A stretch of 64,000 nucleotides of DNA from Microbacterium hatanonis (GCF_008017415.1 NZ_VRSV01000002.1:1116001-1180000); one strand, 5' to 3'; shown: positions 1 to 10,092, counted from the stretch's first letter. A program made the numbers and translations. Notes: generated from the letters alone by a model not told the origin.

Positions 1-138
1 GCGTACGTCCACGTCCTCACGTTCGACCAGCTCAACGCGTACGACGTGCTCGTCTCGGACGACATCGTCTTCACCAAGGCCGCGTACGACGCCTTCGTGG
101 CGTCGAAGTCGGCGACCACCCAGGAGGTGTCGGCATGA
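1..138 (+). CDS. rplD: 50S ribosomal protein L4, C-terminal end (partial)
   Basis: Only the last 45 codons are inside the window. Frame 1 is open from the first base to a TGA at 136-138. The tail contains [19 protein letters not shown], the usual end of L4, where the fold of its globular domain closes. L4 binds 23S rRNA and lines the exit tunnel. The stop overlaps the rplW start as ATGA, so the two are translationally coupled within an S10-type operon. Confidence 0.9.
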   Translation, partial: AYVHVLTFDQLNAYDVLVSDDIVFTKAAYDAFVASKSATTQEVSA

Positions 139-431
139 CCGTCAACAAGGACCCGCGCGACATCATCCTGAAGCCGGTCGTCTCCGAGAAGAGCTACGGG
201 CTCATCGACGAGGGCAAGTACACGTTCTACGTGGACACCCGCGCCACCAAGACCGAGATCAAGCTCGCCATCGAGAAGATCTTCGACGTCAAGGTCGCCG
301 CGGTGAACACCATCAACCGCGTCGGCAAGGCGCGTCGCACCCGCTTCGGCCTCGGCAAGCGCAAGGACACCAAGCGCGCCATCGTCACGCTGAAGTCGGG
401 CACCATCGACATCTTCACGGCAGTCGGCTGA
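135..431 (+). CDS. rplW: 50S ribosomal protein L23
   Basis: A 98-residue protein of normal family length. L23 sits at the polypeptide exit of the large subunit and is a docking site for trigger factor and SRP. The opening [15 protein letters not shown] and the central [19 protein letters not shown] segment are characteristic. The ATG overlaps the rplD stop, which fixes the start. The gene lies between rplD and rplB, the standard S10 operon order. Confidence 0.97.
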   Translation: MTVNKDPRDIILKPVVSEKSYGLIDEGKYTFYVDTRATKTEIKLAIEKIFDVKVAAVNTINRVGKARRTRFGLGKRKDTKRAIVTLKSGTIDIFTAVG

Positions 432-456
432 CGGTCGGGACTGAGGACTACAGAAC

Positions 457-1296
457 ATGGCTATTCGCAAGTACAAGCCCACGACCCCGGGTCGCCGCGG
501 TTCGTCGGTGGCCGACTTCGCCGAGATCACGCGATCGACGCCCGAGAAGTCGCTGCTCCGACCGCTGTCGAAGACCGGTGGCCGCAACAACCAGGGCCGC
601 ATCACCACGCGTCACATCGGTGGCGGTCACAAGCGCCAGTACCGTCTGATCGACTTCCGTCGTAACGACAAGGACGGCATCGACGCCAAGGTCGCTCACA
701 TCGAGTACGACCCCAACCGCACCGCGCGCATCGCGCTCCTGCACTACGCAGACGGCGAGAAGCGCTACATCATCGCGCCGAACAAGCTGTCGCAGGGCGA
801 TGTCGTCGAGTCGGGTGCCGGCGCTGACATCAAGCCCGGCAACAACCTGCCGTTGCGCAACATCCCGACCGGTACGGTCATCCACGCCATCGAGCTCCGC
901 CCCGGCGGCGGCGCGAAGATGGCGCGTTCGGCCGGCGCATCCGTGCGTCTGGTCGCCAAGGACGGCCCGTACGCCCAGCTGCGTCTGCCCTCCGGCGAGA
1001 TCCGCAACGTCGACGTGCGCTGCCGCGCGACGATCGGCGAGGTCGGCAACGCCGAGCAGTCGAACATCAACTGGGGCAAGGCCGGTCGCAACCGCTGGAA
1101 GGGCATCCGCCCGACCGTCCGCGGTGTCGCGATGAACCCGGTCGACCACCCGCACGGTGGTGGTGAGGGCAAGACGTCCGGTGGACGTCACCCCGTGACC
1201 CCGTGGGGTCAGAAGGAGGGGCGCACCCGCCACCCCAACAAGGAGAGCGACAAGCTCATCGTCCGTCGTCGTACCGCCGGCAAGAAGCGCAAGTAG
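457..1296 (+). CDS. rplB: 50S ribosomal protein L2
   Basis: A 279-residue protein of typical length. L2 binds 23S rRNA near the peptidyl transferase centre and supports subunit joining. The signature [18 protein letters not shown] begins at residue 226 and includes the conserved histidine region linked to peptidyl transfer. An N-terminal OB-like segment includes [13 protein letters not shown]. It is 25 bp after rplW and 13 bp before rpsS in the same operon. Confidence 0.98.
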   Translation: MAIRKYKPTTPGRRGSSVADFAEITRSTPEKSLLRPLSKTGGRNNQGRITTRHIGGGHKRQYRLIDFRRNDKDGIDAKVAHIEYDPNRTARIALLHYADGEKRYIIAPNKLSQGDVVESGAGADIKPGNNLPLRNIPTGTVIHAIELRPGGGAKMARSAGASVRLVAKDGPYAQLRLPSGEIRNVDVRCRATIGEVGNAEQSNINWGKAGRNRWKGIRPTVRGVAMNPVDHPHGGGEGKTSGGRHPVTPWGQKEGRTRHPNKESDKLIVRRRTAGKKRK

Positions 1297-1309
1297 GTAG
1301 GAACAGAAG

Positions 1310-1591
1310 ATGCCACGCAGTCTCAAGAAGGGCCCCTTCGTCGACGAGCACCTGCTTCGCAAGGTCGTGTCGCAGAACGAAGCCGGTACCAAGAACGTGA
1401 TCAAGACCTGGTCGCGTCGATCGATGATCATCCCCGCCATGCTCGGCCACACCGTGGCCGTGCACGACGGTCGCAAGCACATCCCCGTGTTCGTGACCGA
1501 GACCATGGTGGGCCACAAACTGGGCGAGTTCGCGCCCACCCGCACCTTCCGCGGCCATGAGAAGGACGACAAGAAGGGCCGCCGCCGCTGA
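1310..1591 (+). CDS. rpsS: 30S ribosomal protein S19
   Basis: A 93-residue protein of normal length. S19 pairs with S13 in the head of the small subunit, near the A site. [16 protein letters not shown] at the N-terminus and the later [16 protein letters not shown] stretch are diagnostic. The basic tail KKGRRR contacts rRNA. It lies between rplB and rplV in conserved order. Confidence 0.98.
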   Translation: MPRSLKKGPFVDEHLLRKVVSQNEAGTKNVIKTWSRRSMIIPAMLGHTVAVHDGRKHIPVFVTETMVGHKLGEFAPTRTFRGHEKDDKKGRRR

Positions 1592-1616
1592 CGCGGGGGC
1601 GCTAGAGGAGAGAGAA

Positions 1617-2015
1617 ATGGTGGAGTCCATCGCACGCGTGCGACACATCCGCGTGACCCCTCAGAAGGCTCGTCGTGTCGTTGCGCTCATCAAGGGAAAG
1701 CAGGCCGCTGAGGCCCTCGCCATCCTGAAGTTCGCGCCGCAGGGCGCGAGCGAGCCGATCTACAAGCTCGTCGCCTCGGCGATGGCGAACGCTCGGGTCA
1801 CTGCCGACAAGACGAACGAGTACCTCGACGACCAGGATCTGTTCGTCGCGAACGCGTACGTCGACGAGGGCGCGACGCTGAAGCGTTTCCGTCCCCGTGC
1901 CCAGGGCCGCGCTTTCCAGATCAAGAAGCGCACGAGCCACATCACGGTCGTGCTGTCGACGCCCGAGGCGCCGACGGCCGAGGCCGGAACCCCGACCAAG
2001 AAGGCGAGCAAGTAA
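1617..2015 (+). CDS. rplV: 50S ribosomal protein L22
   Basis: A 132-residue protein. L22 spans the large subunit and sends a beta-hairpin into the exit tunnel. I start at the ATG at 1617 ([20 protein letters not shown]), which follows AGAGGAGAG. The frame is open upstream to an ATG at 1557, but that lies inside rpsS. The loop [18 protein letters not shown] is the tunnel hairpin. A short low-complexity tail ([15 protein letters not shown]) extends the usual C-terminus. The TAA shares one base with the rpsC ATG. Confidence 0.96.
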   Translation: MVESIARVRHIRVTPQKARRVVALIKGKQAAEALAILKFAPQGASEPIYKLVASAMANARVTADKTNEYLDDQDLFVANAYVDEGATLKRFRPRAQGRAFQIKKRTSHITVVLSTPEAPTAEAGTPTKKASK

Positions 2016-2785
2016 TGGGCCAGAAAGTCAACCCGTACGGCTTCCGCCTCGGTATCACCACGGACCACGTGTCCCGGTGGTTCTCCGACTCGACGAAGCC
2101 GGGCCAGCGCTACGCCGACTATGTGGCGGAGGACATCAAGATCCGTCGTCTGCTCACCACGTCGCTCGACCGCGCCGGTGTCAGCAGCATCGAGATCGAG
2201 CGCACCCGTGACCGCGTCCGCGTCGACATCCACACCGCCCGCCCGGGCATCGTGATCGGTCGTCGCGGCGCCGAGGCCGAGCGCATCCGCGCCGACCTCG
2301 AGAAGCTCACCGGCAAGCAGATCCAGCTGAACATCCTCGAGGTCAAGAACCCCGAGGCCGACGCTCAGCTCGTCGCGCAGGGCATCGCCGAGCAGCTCGT
2401 GGGTCGTGTGGCGTTCCGCCGCGCGATGCGCAAGGGCATGCAGGGTGCACAGCGCGCCGGCGCCAAGGGCGTCCGCATCCAGGTCTCCGGCCGCCTCGGC
2501 GGCGCCGAGATGAGCCGTTCGGAGTTCTACCGCGAAGGCCGTGTGCCCCTGCACACGCTCCGCGCGAACATCGACTACGGCTTCTACGAGGCGAAGACCA
2601 CCTTCGGCCGCATCGGCGTGAAGGTCTGGATCTACAACGGCGACATGACCAACAAGGAGCTCGCCCGCGAGCAGGCCAACGCGCCGAAGTCCCGCGGTCG
2701 TGACGACCGTGGCGACCGTGGCGACCGCCGTCCGCCGCGTAGCCCCCGCAACGAGGCCCCCGTGGCAGAAGGAGCGTCGGCGTAA
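2015..2785 (+). CDS. rpsC: 30S ribosomal protein S3
   Basis: A 256-residue protein. S3 forms part of the mRNA entry channel in the 30S head. [14 protein letters not shown] starts the protein, and a type II KH domain with the [14 protein letters not shown] loop follows at about residues 75-90. The conserved C-terminal domain runs to about residue 210. After that is a hydrophilic tail rich in Arg/Asp ([16 protein letters not shown]), common in actinobacterial S3. The start overlaps the rplV stop and the stop overlaps the rplP start. Confidence 0.97.
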   Translation: MGQKVNPYGFRLGITTDHVSRWFSDSTKPGQRYADYVAEDIKIRRLLTTSLDRAGVSSIEIERTRDRVRVDIHTARPGIVIGRRGAEAERIRADLEKLTGKQIQLNILEVKNPEADAQLVAQGIAEQLVGRVAFRRAMRKGMQGAQRAGAKGVRIQVSGRLGGAEMSRSEFYREGRVPLHTLRANIDYGFYEAKTTFGRIGVKVWIYNGDMTNKELAREQANAPKSRGRDDRGDRGDRRPPRSPRNEAPVAEGASA

Positions 2786-3204
2786 TGCTCATCCCCCGTA
2801 AGGTCAAGTACCGCAAGCAGCACCACCCCGGGCGGTCCGGTCAGGCGACCGGCGGCACCGAGGTGAGCTTCGGCGAGTACGGCATCCAGGCCCTGACTCC
2901 CGCTTACGTGACCAACCGTCAGATCGAGTCCGCTCGTATCGCCATGACGCGTCACATCAAGCGTGGCGGAAAGGTGTGGATCAACATCTACCCCGACCGT
3001 CCGCTGACCAAGAAGCCCGCCGAAACCCGCATGGGTTCCGGCAAGGGTTCGCCCGAGTGGTGGGTCGCGAACGTCAAGCCGGGCCGGGTCCTCTTCGAGG
3101 TCTCCGGTGTCGACGAGTCCCTCGCACGCGAGGCTCTCACCCGGGCAATTCACAAGCTGCCCCTCAAGGCACGCATCATCAAGCGCGAGGAGGGCGACGC
3201 GTAA
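2785..3204 (+). CDS. rplP: 50S ribosomal protein L16
   Basis: A 139-residue protein of family length. L16 helps organise the A-site region of 23S rRNA and is essential in late 50S assembly. [23 protein letters not shown] and [14 protein letters not shown] are classic L16 segments. It shares single-base stop/start overlaps with rpsC upstream and rpmC downstream, so the three genes are tightly coupled. Confidence 0.98.
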   Translation: MLIPRKVKYRKQHHPGRSGQATGGTEVSFGEYGIQALTPAYVTNRQIESARIAMTRHIKRGGKVWINIYPDRPLTKKPAETRMGSGKGSPEWWVANVKPGRVLFEVSGVDESLAREALTRAIHKLPLKARIIKREEGDA

Positions 3205-3515
3205 TGGCGATCGGCACCAAGCAGCTCGCCCCGAGCGAGCTCGACACGTTCGAAGACCAGCGTCTGGTCGAAGAGCTGCGCAAGGCCAAGGAAGAGCTGT
3301 TCAACCTGCGCTTCCAGTCGGCCACCGGCCAGCTCGAGAGCCACGGCCGCATCCGCGCCGTCAAGCGCGACATCGCGCGGCTCTACACCGTCATCCGTGA
3401 GCGCGAGCTCGGCATCCGTGCCACTCCCGCTCCGGTGGAGGCGACGAAGGCGAAGAAGACCAAGGCCAAGAAGGCGGATGCCGCTGACTCGGCCGCGAAG
3501 GAAGAGGCCGAGTGA
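3204..3515 (+). CDS. rpmC: 50S ribosomal protein L29 with extended C-terminus
   Basis: A 103-residue protein; L29 is usually about 65-80 residues. The core [17 protein letters not shown] and the helix [23 protein letters not shown] identify it. Residues from about 75 onward are an Ala/Lys-rich tail ending in AAKEEAE, typical of Microbacteriaceae ribosomal proteins. The ATG overlaps the rplP TAA; a longer frame starting at 2976 is excluded because it runs through rplP. L29 sits beside L23 at the tunnel exit. Confidence 0.95.
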   Translation: MAIGTKQLAPSELDTFEDQRLVEELRKAKEELFNLRFQSATGQLESHGRIRAVKRDIARLYTVIRERELGIRATPAPVEATKAKKTKAKKADAADSAAKEEAE

Positions 3516-3910
3516 TGGCTGAGACCACCGAGAAGAAGAAGGCACCCGCCCGCAAGGCGTCGACCAAGGCAGCTGCGGCAGCCGAGGCGCCCGTCGTGGA
3601 CGAGGCCGTGCAGGCGAAGGGCCACGAGAGCTCCGAGCGCGACGTGCGCGACGCGGACGCCCGCGGTTACCGCAAGTCGCGCCGCGGCTACGTGACCAGC
3701 GACAAGATGGACAAGACCATCGTCGTCGAGGTCGAGGACCGCGTGAAGCACCCGCTCTACGGCAAGGTCATCCGTCGCACCTCCAAGGTGAAGGCGCACG
3801 ACGAGACCAACTCCGCCGGCATCGGCGACCTCGTGCTGATCAACGAGACCCGTCCGCTCAGCGCCACCAAGCGGTGGCGTCTGGTCGAGGTCCTCGAGAA
3901 GGCGAAGTAA
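3515..3910 (+). CDS. rpsQ: 30S ribosomal protein S17 with N-terminal extension
   Basis: A 131-residue protein, longer than the usual 80-90. The OB-fold core begins near residue 55 ([19 protein letters not shown]) and includes [19 protein letters not shown]. The first 50 residues are Ala/Lys/Glu-rich and unlikely to be folded. I use the ATG at 3515, which overlaps the rpmC TGA; a GTG one codon upstream (3512) is an alternative. S17 binds 16S rRNA early in assembly. Confidence 0.95.
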   Translation: MAETTEKKKAPARKASTKAAAAAEAPVVDEAVQAKGHESSERDVRDADARGYRKSRRGYVTSDKMDKTIVVEVEDRVKHPLYGKVIRRTSKVKAHDETNSAGIGDLVLINETRPLSATKRWRLVEVLEKAK

Positions 3911-3913
3911 CCC

Positions 3914-4282
3914 ATGATTCAGAACGAATCCCGCCTCAAGGTCGCCGACAACACCGGCGCCAAGGAGCTGCTCACCATTCGCGTGCTCGGCGGCTCCAAC
4001 CGTCGGTACGCGGGCATCGGCGATGTCATCGTGGCGACGGTCAAGGACGCGATCCCTGGCGGAAACGTCAAGAAGGGCGACGTCGTCAAGGCTGTCGTCG
4101 TGCGCGTCATCAAGCACACCCGTCGCCCCGACGGCTCGTACATCAAGTTCGACGAGAATGCCGCCGTGATCCTGAAGACCGACGGGGAGCCCCGTGGCAC
4201 CCGCATCTTCGGTCCGGTCGGTCGTGAACTTCGCGACAAGAAGTTCATGAAGATCGTCTCGCTGGCACCGGAGGTCATCTGA
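3914..4282 (+). CDS. rplN: 50S ribosomal protein L14
   Basis: A 122-residue protein, the exact family length. L14 lies at the subunit interface, beside L19 and bridge B5. [20 protein letters not shown] and the end [18 protein letters not shown] are diagnostic. It begins the classic spc segment rplN-rplX-rplE. Confidence 0.98.
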   Translation: MIQNESRLKVADNTGAKELLTIRVLGGSNRRYAGIGDVIVATVKDAIPGGNVKKGDVVKAVVVRVIKHTRRPDGSYIKFDENAAVILKTDGEPRGTRIFGPVGRELRDKKFMKIVSLAPEVI

Positions 4283-4284
4283 TC

Positions 4285-4644
4285 ATGGCGAAGATCAAGA
4301 AGGGCGACCTGGTTCAGGTCATCTCGGGCGCCAAGCCCGAGCGCGGCGGCGACCGCGGCAAGCAGGGCAAGGTCCTCGAGATCCTTGTCGAGCAGAACCG
4401 CGTCATCGTCGAGGGCGTGAACTACGTCACCAAGCACACCCGCGTGGGTCAGACCCAGCGCGGAACCAAGACGGGTGGCATCGAGACGTTCGAAGCCCCC
4501 ATCCACATCTCCAACGTCGCCCTGGTCGACCCCTCGAGCAAGAAGCCGACCCGCGTCGGCCACCGCGTCGAGGAGCAGGTCAAGGACGGCGTGAAGCGCA
4601 CCGTTCGTGTGCGCTTCGCGAAGAAGTCAGGCAAGGACCTCTGA
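4285..4644 (+). CDS. rplX: 50S ribosomal protein L24
   Basis: A 119-residue protein. L24 initiates 50S assembly. The KOW motif is near the N-terminus ([24 protein letters not shown]), followed by [10 protein letters not shown] and MHISNV-like [11 protein letters not shown]. It sits 2 bp after rplN and 2 bp before rplE, consistent with one transcript. Confidence 0.97.
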   Translation: MAKIKKGDLVQVISGAKPERGGDRGKQGKVLEILVEQNRVIVEGVNYVTKHTRVGQTQRGTKTGGIETFEAPIHISNVALVDPSSKKPTRVGHRVEEQVKDGVKRTVRVRFAKKSGKDL

Positions 4645-4646
4645 AT

Positions 4647-5237
4647 ATGAGCACCGATACTGCCGCGCCCGCTGGCAAAATCCAGCCGCGCCTGAAGCAG
4701 AAGTACAAGAACGAAATCCAGAAGGCTCTGCAGGAGGAGTTCGGTTACTCGAACGTCATGCAGATCCCCGGTCTCGTGAAGGTCGTCGTGAACACCGGTG
4801 TCGGCGAGGCAGCTCGCGACAGCAAGGTGATCGATGGCGCGGTCGACGACCTCGTCAAGATCACCGGCCAGAAGCCGGTCGTCACCAAGGCCCGCAAGTC
4901 CATCGCGCAGTTCAAGCTGCGCGAGGGCCAGGCCATCGGCGCTCACGTCACCCTCCGCGGCGACCGCGCATGGGAGTTCCTCGACCGCCTCGTGAACCTC
5001 GCGCTTCCCCGTATCCGCGACTTCCGTGGTCTGTCGTCGAAGCAGTTCGACGGCAACGGCAACTACACGTTCGGTCTCCAGGAGCAGTCCGTGTTCCACG
5101 AGATCGACCAGGACCGCATCGACCGCGTTCGCGGTTTCGACATCACCGTCGTGACCACCGCGAAGACGGACGACGAGGGCCGCTCGCTGCTCCGGCAGCT
5201 CGGTTTCCCCTTCCAGGCCGCCGAAACTCAGGCATAA
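4647..5237 (+). CDS. rplE: 50S ribosomal protein L5
   Basis: A 196-residue protein. L5 binds 5S rRNA in the central protuberance and contacts P-site tRNA. Segments [31 protein letters not shown] and [21 protein letters not shown] match the family. An N-terminal extension (about 12 residues, [13 protein letters not shown]) precedes the core. The next gene is rpsH, not rpsN/rpsZ. Confidence 0.97.
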   Translation: MSTDTAAPAGKIQPRLKQKYKNEIQKALQEEFGYSNVMQIPGLVKVVVNTGVGEAARDSKVIDGAVDDLVKITGQKPVVTKARKSIAQFKLREGQAIGAHVTLRGDRAWEFLDRLVNLALPRIRDFRGLSSKQFDGNGNYTFGLQEQSVFHEIDQDRIDRVRGFDITVVTTAKTDDEGRSLLRQLGFPFQAAETQA

Positions 5238-5257
5238 GCCATCCATCATCGAAGGTC

Positions 5258-5278
5258 GTCTGCCGCGTAACGGCAGCC
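5258..5278 (+). other. Hairpin in the rplE-rpsH spacer
   Basis: The 69-bp spacer contains CTGCCG (5260-5265), a CGTAA loop and CGGCAG (5271-5276), a perfect 6-bp stem. It sits where many bacteria encode rpsZ. It could be a translational control site for rpsH or merely a processing hairpin; I cannot tell which. Confidence 0.4.
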
Positions 5279-5306
5279 GAAACCTCATGAACGAAAGAAG
5301 CATCAC

Positions 5307-5705
5307 ATGACGATGACAGACCCGGTCGCAGATATGCTGACCCGTCTGCGCAACGCGAACTCGGCGCACCACGACTCCGTGTCGCTGCCGAGCTCGAAGC
5401 TCAAGACCCACATCGCCGCGATCCTCAAGCAGGAGGGTTACATCTCCGACTGGATCGTCGAAGACGCCCGCGTCGGTCAGACACTGACCCTCACGCTGAA
5501 GTACGGCCCGAACCGCGAGCGGTCGATCGCCGGCATCAAGCGCGTGTCGAAGCCCGGTCTGCGCGTCTACGCGAAGTCCTCCGAGATCCCCACGGTCCTC
5601 GGCGGCCTCGGCGTTGCCATCCTGTCCACTTCCTCCGGTCTTCTCACCGACCGCCAGGCCGACCAGAAGGGCGTGGGCGGAGAAGTCCTCGCCTACGTGT
5701 GGTGA
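5307..5705 (+). CDS. rpsH: 30S ribosomal protein S8
   Basis: A 132-residue protein of family length. S8 binds the central domain of 16S rRNA and in other bacteria regulates the spc operon. [22 protein letters not shown] and the end [32 protein letters not shown] region are diagnostic. It starts 69 bp after rplE, with GAAAGAAG as the likely ribosome-binding site. Confidence 0.97.
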   Translation: MTMTDPVADMLTRLRNANSAHHDSVSLPSSKLKTHIAAILKQEGYISDWIVEDARVGQTLTLTLKYGPNRERSIAGIKRVSKPGLRVYAKSSEIPTVLGGLGVAILSTSSGLLTDRQADQKGVGGEVLAYVW

Positions 5706-5711
5706 TCTGAC

Positions 5712-6248
5712 ATGTCGCGAATCGGACGTCTTCCCATCGACATCCCCGCCGGCGTCACCGTGACGGTGGCCGGTCAGGATGTCGCAGTCAAGGGCCCCAA
5801 GGGTGAGCTCTCGCTCACCGTGGCGCGCCCCCTCGAGGTCAAGGTCGAGGAGAACCAGGTTCTCGTCAGCCGGCCCGACGACGAGCGCGAGTCGCGGTCG
5901 CTCCACGGCCTGACCCGCACGCTCATCAGCAACAACATCATCGGTGTCACCACGGGGTACACCAAGGGTCTCGAGGTCGTCGGCACGGGTTACCGCGTCG
6001 CGCAGAAGGGCAGCTCGGTCGAGTTCGCCCTCGGCTTCTCGCACCCGGTTCTCGTCGAGCCCCCCGCGGGAATCACCCTCACGGTCGAAGGCAACAACAA
6101 GGTCACCGTGAGCGGCATCGACAAGCAGGCCGTCGGTGAGGCCGCCGCCAACATCCGCAAGATCCGCAAGCCCGAGCCGTACAAGGGCAAGGGTGTGCGG
6201 TACGCGGGCGAGGTCGTGCGCCGCAAGGCCGGAAAGAGTGGTAAGTAG
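5712..6248 (+). CDS. rplF: 50S ribosomal protein L6
   Basis: A 178-residue protein of normal length. L6 lies near the factor-binding stalk base. It carries the duplicated L6 domains. [17 protein letters not shown] opens the protein and the signature [14 protein letters not shown] closes it near residue 155. It lies 6 bp after rpsH and 2 bp before rplR. Confidence 0.98.
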   Translation: MSRIGRLPIDIPAGVTVTVAGQDVAVKGPKGELSLTVARPLEVKVEENQVLVSRPDDERESRSLHGLTRTLISNNIIGVTTGYTKGLEVVGTGYRVAQKGSSVEFALGFSHPVLVEPPAGITLTVEGNNKVTVSGIDKQAVGEAAANIRKIRKPEPYKGKGVRYAGEVVRRKAGKSGK

Positions 6249-6250
6249 CC

Positions 6251-6610
6251 ATGGCTCTCAAGACAAAGAGCGAAGCACGCGCGCGTCGTCACGCCCGCCT
6301 TCGCAAGAAGATCGTCGGCAGCGAGGCCCGTCCTCGTCTCGTCGTCACCCGCTCGGCGCGTCACGTCTTCGTGCAGCTCGTCGATGACAGCAAGGGCCGC
6401 ACGCTGGCCTCCGCGTCGACCCTCGAGACCGACCTGCGCGGCCTCGACGGCGACAAGACCGCAAAGGCACGCAAGGTCGGCGAGCTCGTCGCCGAGCGTG
6501 CGATCGCCGCCGGAGTGACCGACGCCGTGTTCGACCGTGGCGGAAACCGCTACGCCGGACGCGTTGCTGCGATCGCCGATGGCGCCCGCGAGAAGGGGCT
6601 GAACCTGTGA
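6251..6610 (+). CDS. rplR: 50S ribosomal protein L18
   Basis: A 119-residue protein of family length. L18 binds 5S rRNA in the central protuberance. The end [21 protein letters not shown] is the canonical L18 C-terminus. The basic N-terminus ([15 protein letters not shown]) contacts RNA. The TGA overlaps the GTG start of rpsE, giving coupled translation. Confidence 0.98.
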   Translation: MALKTKSEARARRHARLRKKIVGSEARPRLVVTRSARHVFVQLVDDSKGRTLASASTLETDLRGLDGDKTAKARKVGELVAERAIAAGVTDAVFDRGGNRYAGRVAAIADGAREKGLNL

Positions 6611-7305
6611 GCGACAACAAGGAGACCGAAGTGGCAGTGGATGCCGAGCAGACCGCGCCCGCCGAGGCGCCGGCTGCTGCAGCTCAGGCGCCCGCCGAGC
6701 GCGAGCGCGAGCCGCGCCGCGGTGGCCGCGAGCGCAACGCCAACCAGCGTGACCGCGGTTCGCGTGACGACAAGAGCCAGTTCCTGGAGCGCGTCGTGAC
6801 GATCAACCGTGTCGCCAAGGTCACCAAGGGTGGAAAGCGCTTCAGCTTCACCGCTCTGGTGGTCGTCGGTGACGGCAACGGTGTGGTGGGCGTCGGATAC
6901 GGCAAGGCCCGCGAGGTCCCCCTGGCGATCTCGAAGGGTGTCGAAGAGGCCAAGCGCAACTTCTTCCGTGTTCCCCGCGTCGCGTCGACGATCCCGCACC
7001 CGGTGCAGGGCGAGGCCGCTGCCGGCGTCGTGCTGCTCCGTCCGGCCGCTGCCGGTACCGGTGTTATCGCCGGTGGTCCGGTCCGCGCCGTCCTCGAGTG
7101 CGCGGGCATCCACGATGTCCTGTCGAAGTCGCTCGGCTCGTCGAACACGATCAACATCGTGCACGCGACGGTCGCCGCCCTGAAGCAGCTCGAAGAGCCC
7201 CGCGCCGTGGCCGCCCGCCGTGGCCTGGAGTTCGACCAGGTGGCACCTGCCCGGCTCGTCCGCGCCGAGGCCGACGCCATCGCCGCCCAGAAGGTAGGTG
7301 CCTGA
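6607..7305 (+). CDS. rpsE: 30S ribosomal protein S5
   Basis: A 232-residue protein, extended at both ends relative to the roughly 165-residue core. S5 acts in decoding fidelity and mRNA helicase activity at the entry channel. The core runs from [18 protein letters not shown], through [14 protein letters not shown], to [12 protein letters not shown]. The first 55 residues are Ala/Arg/Glu-rich. A GTG start overlaps the rplR stop (GTGA). Confidence 0.97.
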   Translation: MSDNKETEVAVDAEQTAPAEAPAAAAQAPAEREREPRRGGRERNANQRDRGSRDDKSQFLERVVTINRVAKVTKGGKRFSFTALVVVGDGNGVVGVGYGKAREVPLAISKGVEEAKRNFFRVPRVASTIPHPVQGEAAAGVVLLRPAAAGTGVIAGGPVRAVLECAGIHDVLSKSLGSSNTINIVHATVAALKQLEEPRAVAARRGLEFDQVAPARLVRAEADAIAAQKVGA

Positions 7306-7490
7306 TGGCCGCCCGTCTGAAGGTCACGCAGATCAAGTCCAAGGTGAGCGAGAAGCAGAACCAGCGCGACACGCTGCGCAGCCTCGGTCTGAAGCGGATC
7401 AACGACTCGGTCGTTCGTCCCGACGACGCGCAGACGCGCGGCTACGTCAAGACCGTCGCCCACCTCGTCAAGGTTGAGGAGATCGACTAA
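7305..7490 (+). CDS. rpmD: 50S ribosomal protein L30
   Basis: A 61-residue protein of normal length. The ATG at 7305 overlaps the rpsE TGA; the frame also extends further upstream inside rpsE, which I discard. [20 protein letters not shown] and [11 protein letters not shown] are the L30 signature. Its stop overlaps the rplO ATG (TAATG). L30 binds 23S rRNA on the large subunit surface. Confidence 0.97.
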   Translation: MAARLKVTQIKSKVSEKQNQRDTLRSLGLKRINDSVVRPDDAQTRGYVKTVAHLVKVEEID

Positions 7491-8038
7491 TGGCTGAGAA
7501 CGAAACCGAAGCCGCCGAGCCCAAGAAGGCTCCGGCGCGCAAGCCCGCCGCCAAGAAGCCGGCCGCTGCGGCGAAGACGAAGGAAGCTCCTGCCACCCGC
7601 CCGGGTGTGCTGAAGGTGCACCACCTCCGTCCGGTCCCCGGTGCCCACAAGGCCAAGACCCGTGTGGGTCGCGGTGAGGGCTCGAAGGGTAAGACCGCCG
7701 GTCGCGGTACCAAGGGAACGAAGGCTCGTTACCAGGTTCGCGTCGGCTTCGAGGGCGGGCAGATGCCCCTCCACATGCGTACGCCGAAGCTGCGCGGGTT
7801 CAAGAACCCGTTCCGCGTCGAGTATCAGGTGGTCAACCTCGACAAGCTCGCCGAGCTCTACCCCGAGGGCGGAGAGGTCACCATCGCGGGCCTCGTCGCC
7901 AAGGGCGCGGTTCGCAAGAACGAGAAGGTCAAGGTGCTCGGCACCGGCGACATCTCGGTGAAGCTCACCGTGTCGGTCGACAAGGTCTCGGGTTCCGCCG
8001 AGCAGAAGATCGTCGCTGCGGGCGGCACCGTTCAGTAA
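7490..8038 (+). CDS. rplO: 50S ribosomal protein L15 with N-terminal extension
   Basis: A 182-residue protein; L15 is usually about 145. The core starts near residue 38 ([27 protein letters not shown]). The first 35 residues are Lys/Ala-rich. The conserved [21 protein letters not shown] region identifies it. It ends the ribosomal-protein run before secY and is followed by a strong hairpin. Confidence 0.97.
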   Translation: MAENETEAAEPKKAPARKPAAKKPAAAAKTKEAPATRPGVLKVHHLRPVPGAHKAKTRVGRGEGSKGKTAGRGTKGTKARYQVRVGFEGGQMPLHMRTPKLRGFKNPFRVEYQVVNLDKLAELYPEGGEVTIAGLVAKGAVRKNEKVKVLGTGDISVKLTVSVDKVSGSAEQKIVAAGGTVQ

Positions 8039-8047
8039 CACCCATGA

Positions 8048-8076
8048 CAGGGGTCGGAGGCTTCCTCCGGCCCCTG
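8048..8076 (+). terminator. Hairpin between rplO and secY
   Basis: CAGGGG-T-CGGAGG (8048-8060) pairs with CCTCCG-G-CCCCTG (8064-8076): 13 pairs including one G-U, with a CTT triloop. It is not followed by a clear T-run. It probably attenuates or processes the ribosomal transcript before secY rather than ending it completely. Confidence 0.65.
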
Positions 8077-8181
8077 TTGCCGTTCCAGCCGGAGGGCGCG
8101 GACCACCCCGCACGCCCGGCTGGGCTACGCTGGCTTCTTGTGCGCTCTCTGTGCGCGCGGAACCATTCCGGAGGAGTCCCC

Positions 8182-9504
8182 TTGTTCAGCGCCATCGCGC
8201 GGGTGTTCCGCACACCCGACCTGCGGAGGAAGATCGGCTTCACTCTCGCGATCATCGCCATCTACCGTCTGGGCGCGCATGTGCCGACGCCGTTCGTGAA
8301 CTTCCCGAACGTGCAGTCGTGCCTCGACCAGTCGGGCAGCACCGAGGGTCTCCTCTCGCTCGTCAACCTGTTCTCGGGCGGCGCCCTGCTGCAGCTGTCG
8401 ATCTTCGCGCTCGGCGTCATGCCGTACATCACCGCGACGATCATCGTGCAGCTCCTCCGCGTGGTCATCCCGCACTTCGAGACCCTCTACAAGGAGGGCC
8501 AGGCGGGCCAGAGCAAGCTGACGCAGTACACGCGTTACCTCACGATCGCCCTCGCGCTGCTCCAGTCGACGACCCTCGTCACGGTCGCGCGGTCGGGCCA
8601 GCTCTTCGGAGCCACCAGCATCCCCGAGTGCCAGCAGCTCCTCACCAACGATGTGTGGTGGGCGCAGCTGCTCATGATCATCACGCTGACCGCCGGCACC
8701 GGCCTCATCATGTGGTTCGCCGAGCTCGTCACCGAGCGTGGCGTCGGCAACGGAATGTCGATCCTCATCTTCACCTCGATCGCGGCGACGTTCCCGTCGG
8801 CGATGGGCTCGATCTGGGCCGCCCGCGGTTTCGAGGTCTTCCTCATGGTGCTGGCCGTCGGCGTCGTCGTCGTCGCGCTGGTGGTGTTCGTCGAGCAGTC
8901 GCAGCGCCGCATCCCGGTGCAGTACGCGAAGCGCATGGTCGGTCGACGCACCTACGGCGGGTCGAACACGTACATCCCGATCAAGGTCAACATGGCCGGC
9001 GTCGTGCCCGTCATCTTCGCCTCGTCGCTGCTGTACATCCCCGCGCTGATCGCACAGTTCAACCAGCCGCAGCCGGGCCAGGAGGTTCCGGGCTGGGTCG
9101 CGTGGATCCAGCAGTACTTCACCTCGGGTGACCAGCCGGTCTACATGGCCACGTACTTCCTTCTCATCATCGGCTTCACCTACTTCTACGTGGCGATCAC
9201 GTTCAACCCGGTCGACGTCGCCGACAACATGAAGAAGTACGGCGGGTTCATCCCCGGCATCCGTGCCGGACGCCCGACGGCCGAGTACCTCGACTACGTG
9301 CTGACGCGCATCACTCTGCCGGGCTCGATCTACCTCGGTCTGATCGCGCTCCTCCCGCTCATCGCCCTGGCGACGGTCGGTGCCAACCAGAACTTCCCGT
9401 TCGGCGGCGCCTCGATCCTCATCATCGTCGGTGTCGGACTCGAGACCGTGAAGCAGATCGATGCCCAGCTGCAGCAGCGTCACTACGAAGGCCTCCTCCG
9501 CTGA
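8182..9504 (+). CDS. secY: Preprotein translocase subunit SecY
   Basis: SecY is the channel subunit of the SecYEG translocon in the cytoplasmic membrane. I start at the TTG at 8182 (MFSAIARVFRTPDLRRKIGF, 440 residues), which follows GGAGGAG at the right spacing. The frame opens further upstream but would add an atypical leader. Ten hydrophobic segments are apparent. TLAIIAIYRLGAHVPTP near the N-terminus and MKKYGGFIPGIRAGRPTAEY are conserved cytosolic signatures. The adk ATG overlaps its stop. Confidence 0.97.
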   Translation: MFSAIARVFRTPDLRRKIGFTLAIIAIYRLGAHVPTPFVNFPNVQSCLDQSGSTEGLLSLVNLFSGGALLQLSIFALGVMPYITATIIVQLLRVVIPHFETLYKEGQAGQSKLTQYTRYLTIALALLQSTTLVTVARSGQLFGATSIPECQQLLTNDVWWAQLLMIITLTAGTGLIMWFAELVTERGVGNGMSILIFTSIAATFPSAMGSIWAARGFEVFLMVLAVGVVVVALVVFVEQSQRRIPVQYAKRMVGRRTYGGSNTYIPIKVNMAGVVPVIFASSLLYIPALIAQFNQPQPGQEVPGWVAWIQQYFTSGDQPVYMATYFLLIIGFTYFYVAITFNPVDVADNMKKYGGFIPGIRAGRPTAEYLDYVLTRITLPGSIYLGLIALLPLIALATVGANQNFPFGGASILIIVGVGLETVKQIDAQLQQRHYEGLLR

Positions 9505-10091
9505 TGGCGCGCCTTCTCATCGTCGGCCCCCAGGGTTCCGGCAAGGGCACGCAGGGCGTGCGCATCGCTGAGTCGTTCGGCATCCCCGTGGTGTCCACGG
9601 GCGACGTCTTCCGCGCCAATGTCGCTGAGGGAACCGACCTGGGGCTCCAGGTCAAGGAGATCATCGACGCAGGGCGCCTCGTCCCCGACGAGCTCACCAG
9701 TGCCGTCGTGCGCGATCGTCTGGCGCAGGCGGATGCCGCGGAGGGATTCCTCCTCGACGGGTACCCGCGCAACCTCGGGCAGGTGCTGCACCTCGACGAG
9801 TTCCTCGAGGGGCGCGAGGAGTCGCTCGACGCGGTGATCGCCCTCGTGGTTCCCCGGGACGAGTCGATCGACCGCCTGCGCAAGCGCGCGGAGGAGCAGG
9901 GCCGCGCCGACGACACCGAAGACGTCATCGCGCACCGGCTCTCGATCTACGAGTCCGAGACGGCGCCGATCCTCGGTGTCTACGGAACCCGCGGTGTGGT
10001 CGACGAGATCGACGGCGTCGGTTCGTTCGACGACGTGACGGCGCGCATCTTCGCGGCGCTCGACGCCCGCGGGCTCTCCCGCTCCGTCTGA
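9504..10091 (+). CDS. adk: Adenylate kinase (short-LID form)
   Basis: Adenylate kinase catalyses ATP + AMP = 2 ADP in the cytosol. The P-loop GPQGSGKGT is at residues 8-16, followed by FGIPVVSTGDVFRANV, and the NMP-binding LLDGYPRNLGQ comes further on. At 195 residues it has the short LID typical of Actinobacteria and lacks the zinc-binding LID cysteines of longer enzymes. It is linked by single-base overlap to secY and lies 1 bp from map, the usual secY-adk-map order. Confidence 0.97.
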   Translation: MARLLIVGPQGSGKGTQGVRIAESFGIPVVSTGDVFRANVAEGTDLGLQVKEIIDAGRLVPDELTSAVVRDRLAQADAAEGFLLDGYPRNLGQVLHLDEFLEGREESLDAVIALVVPRDESIDRLRKRAEEQGRADDTEDVIAHRLSIYESETAPILGVYGTRGVVDEIDGVGSFDDVTARIFAALDARGLSRSV

Positions 10092-10092
10092 C

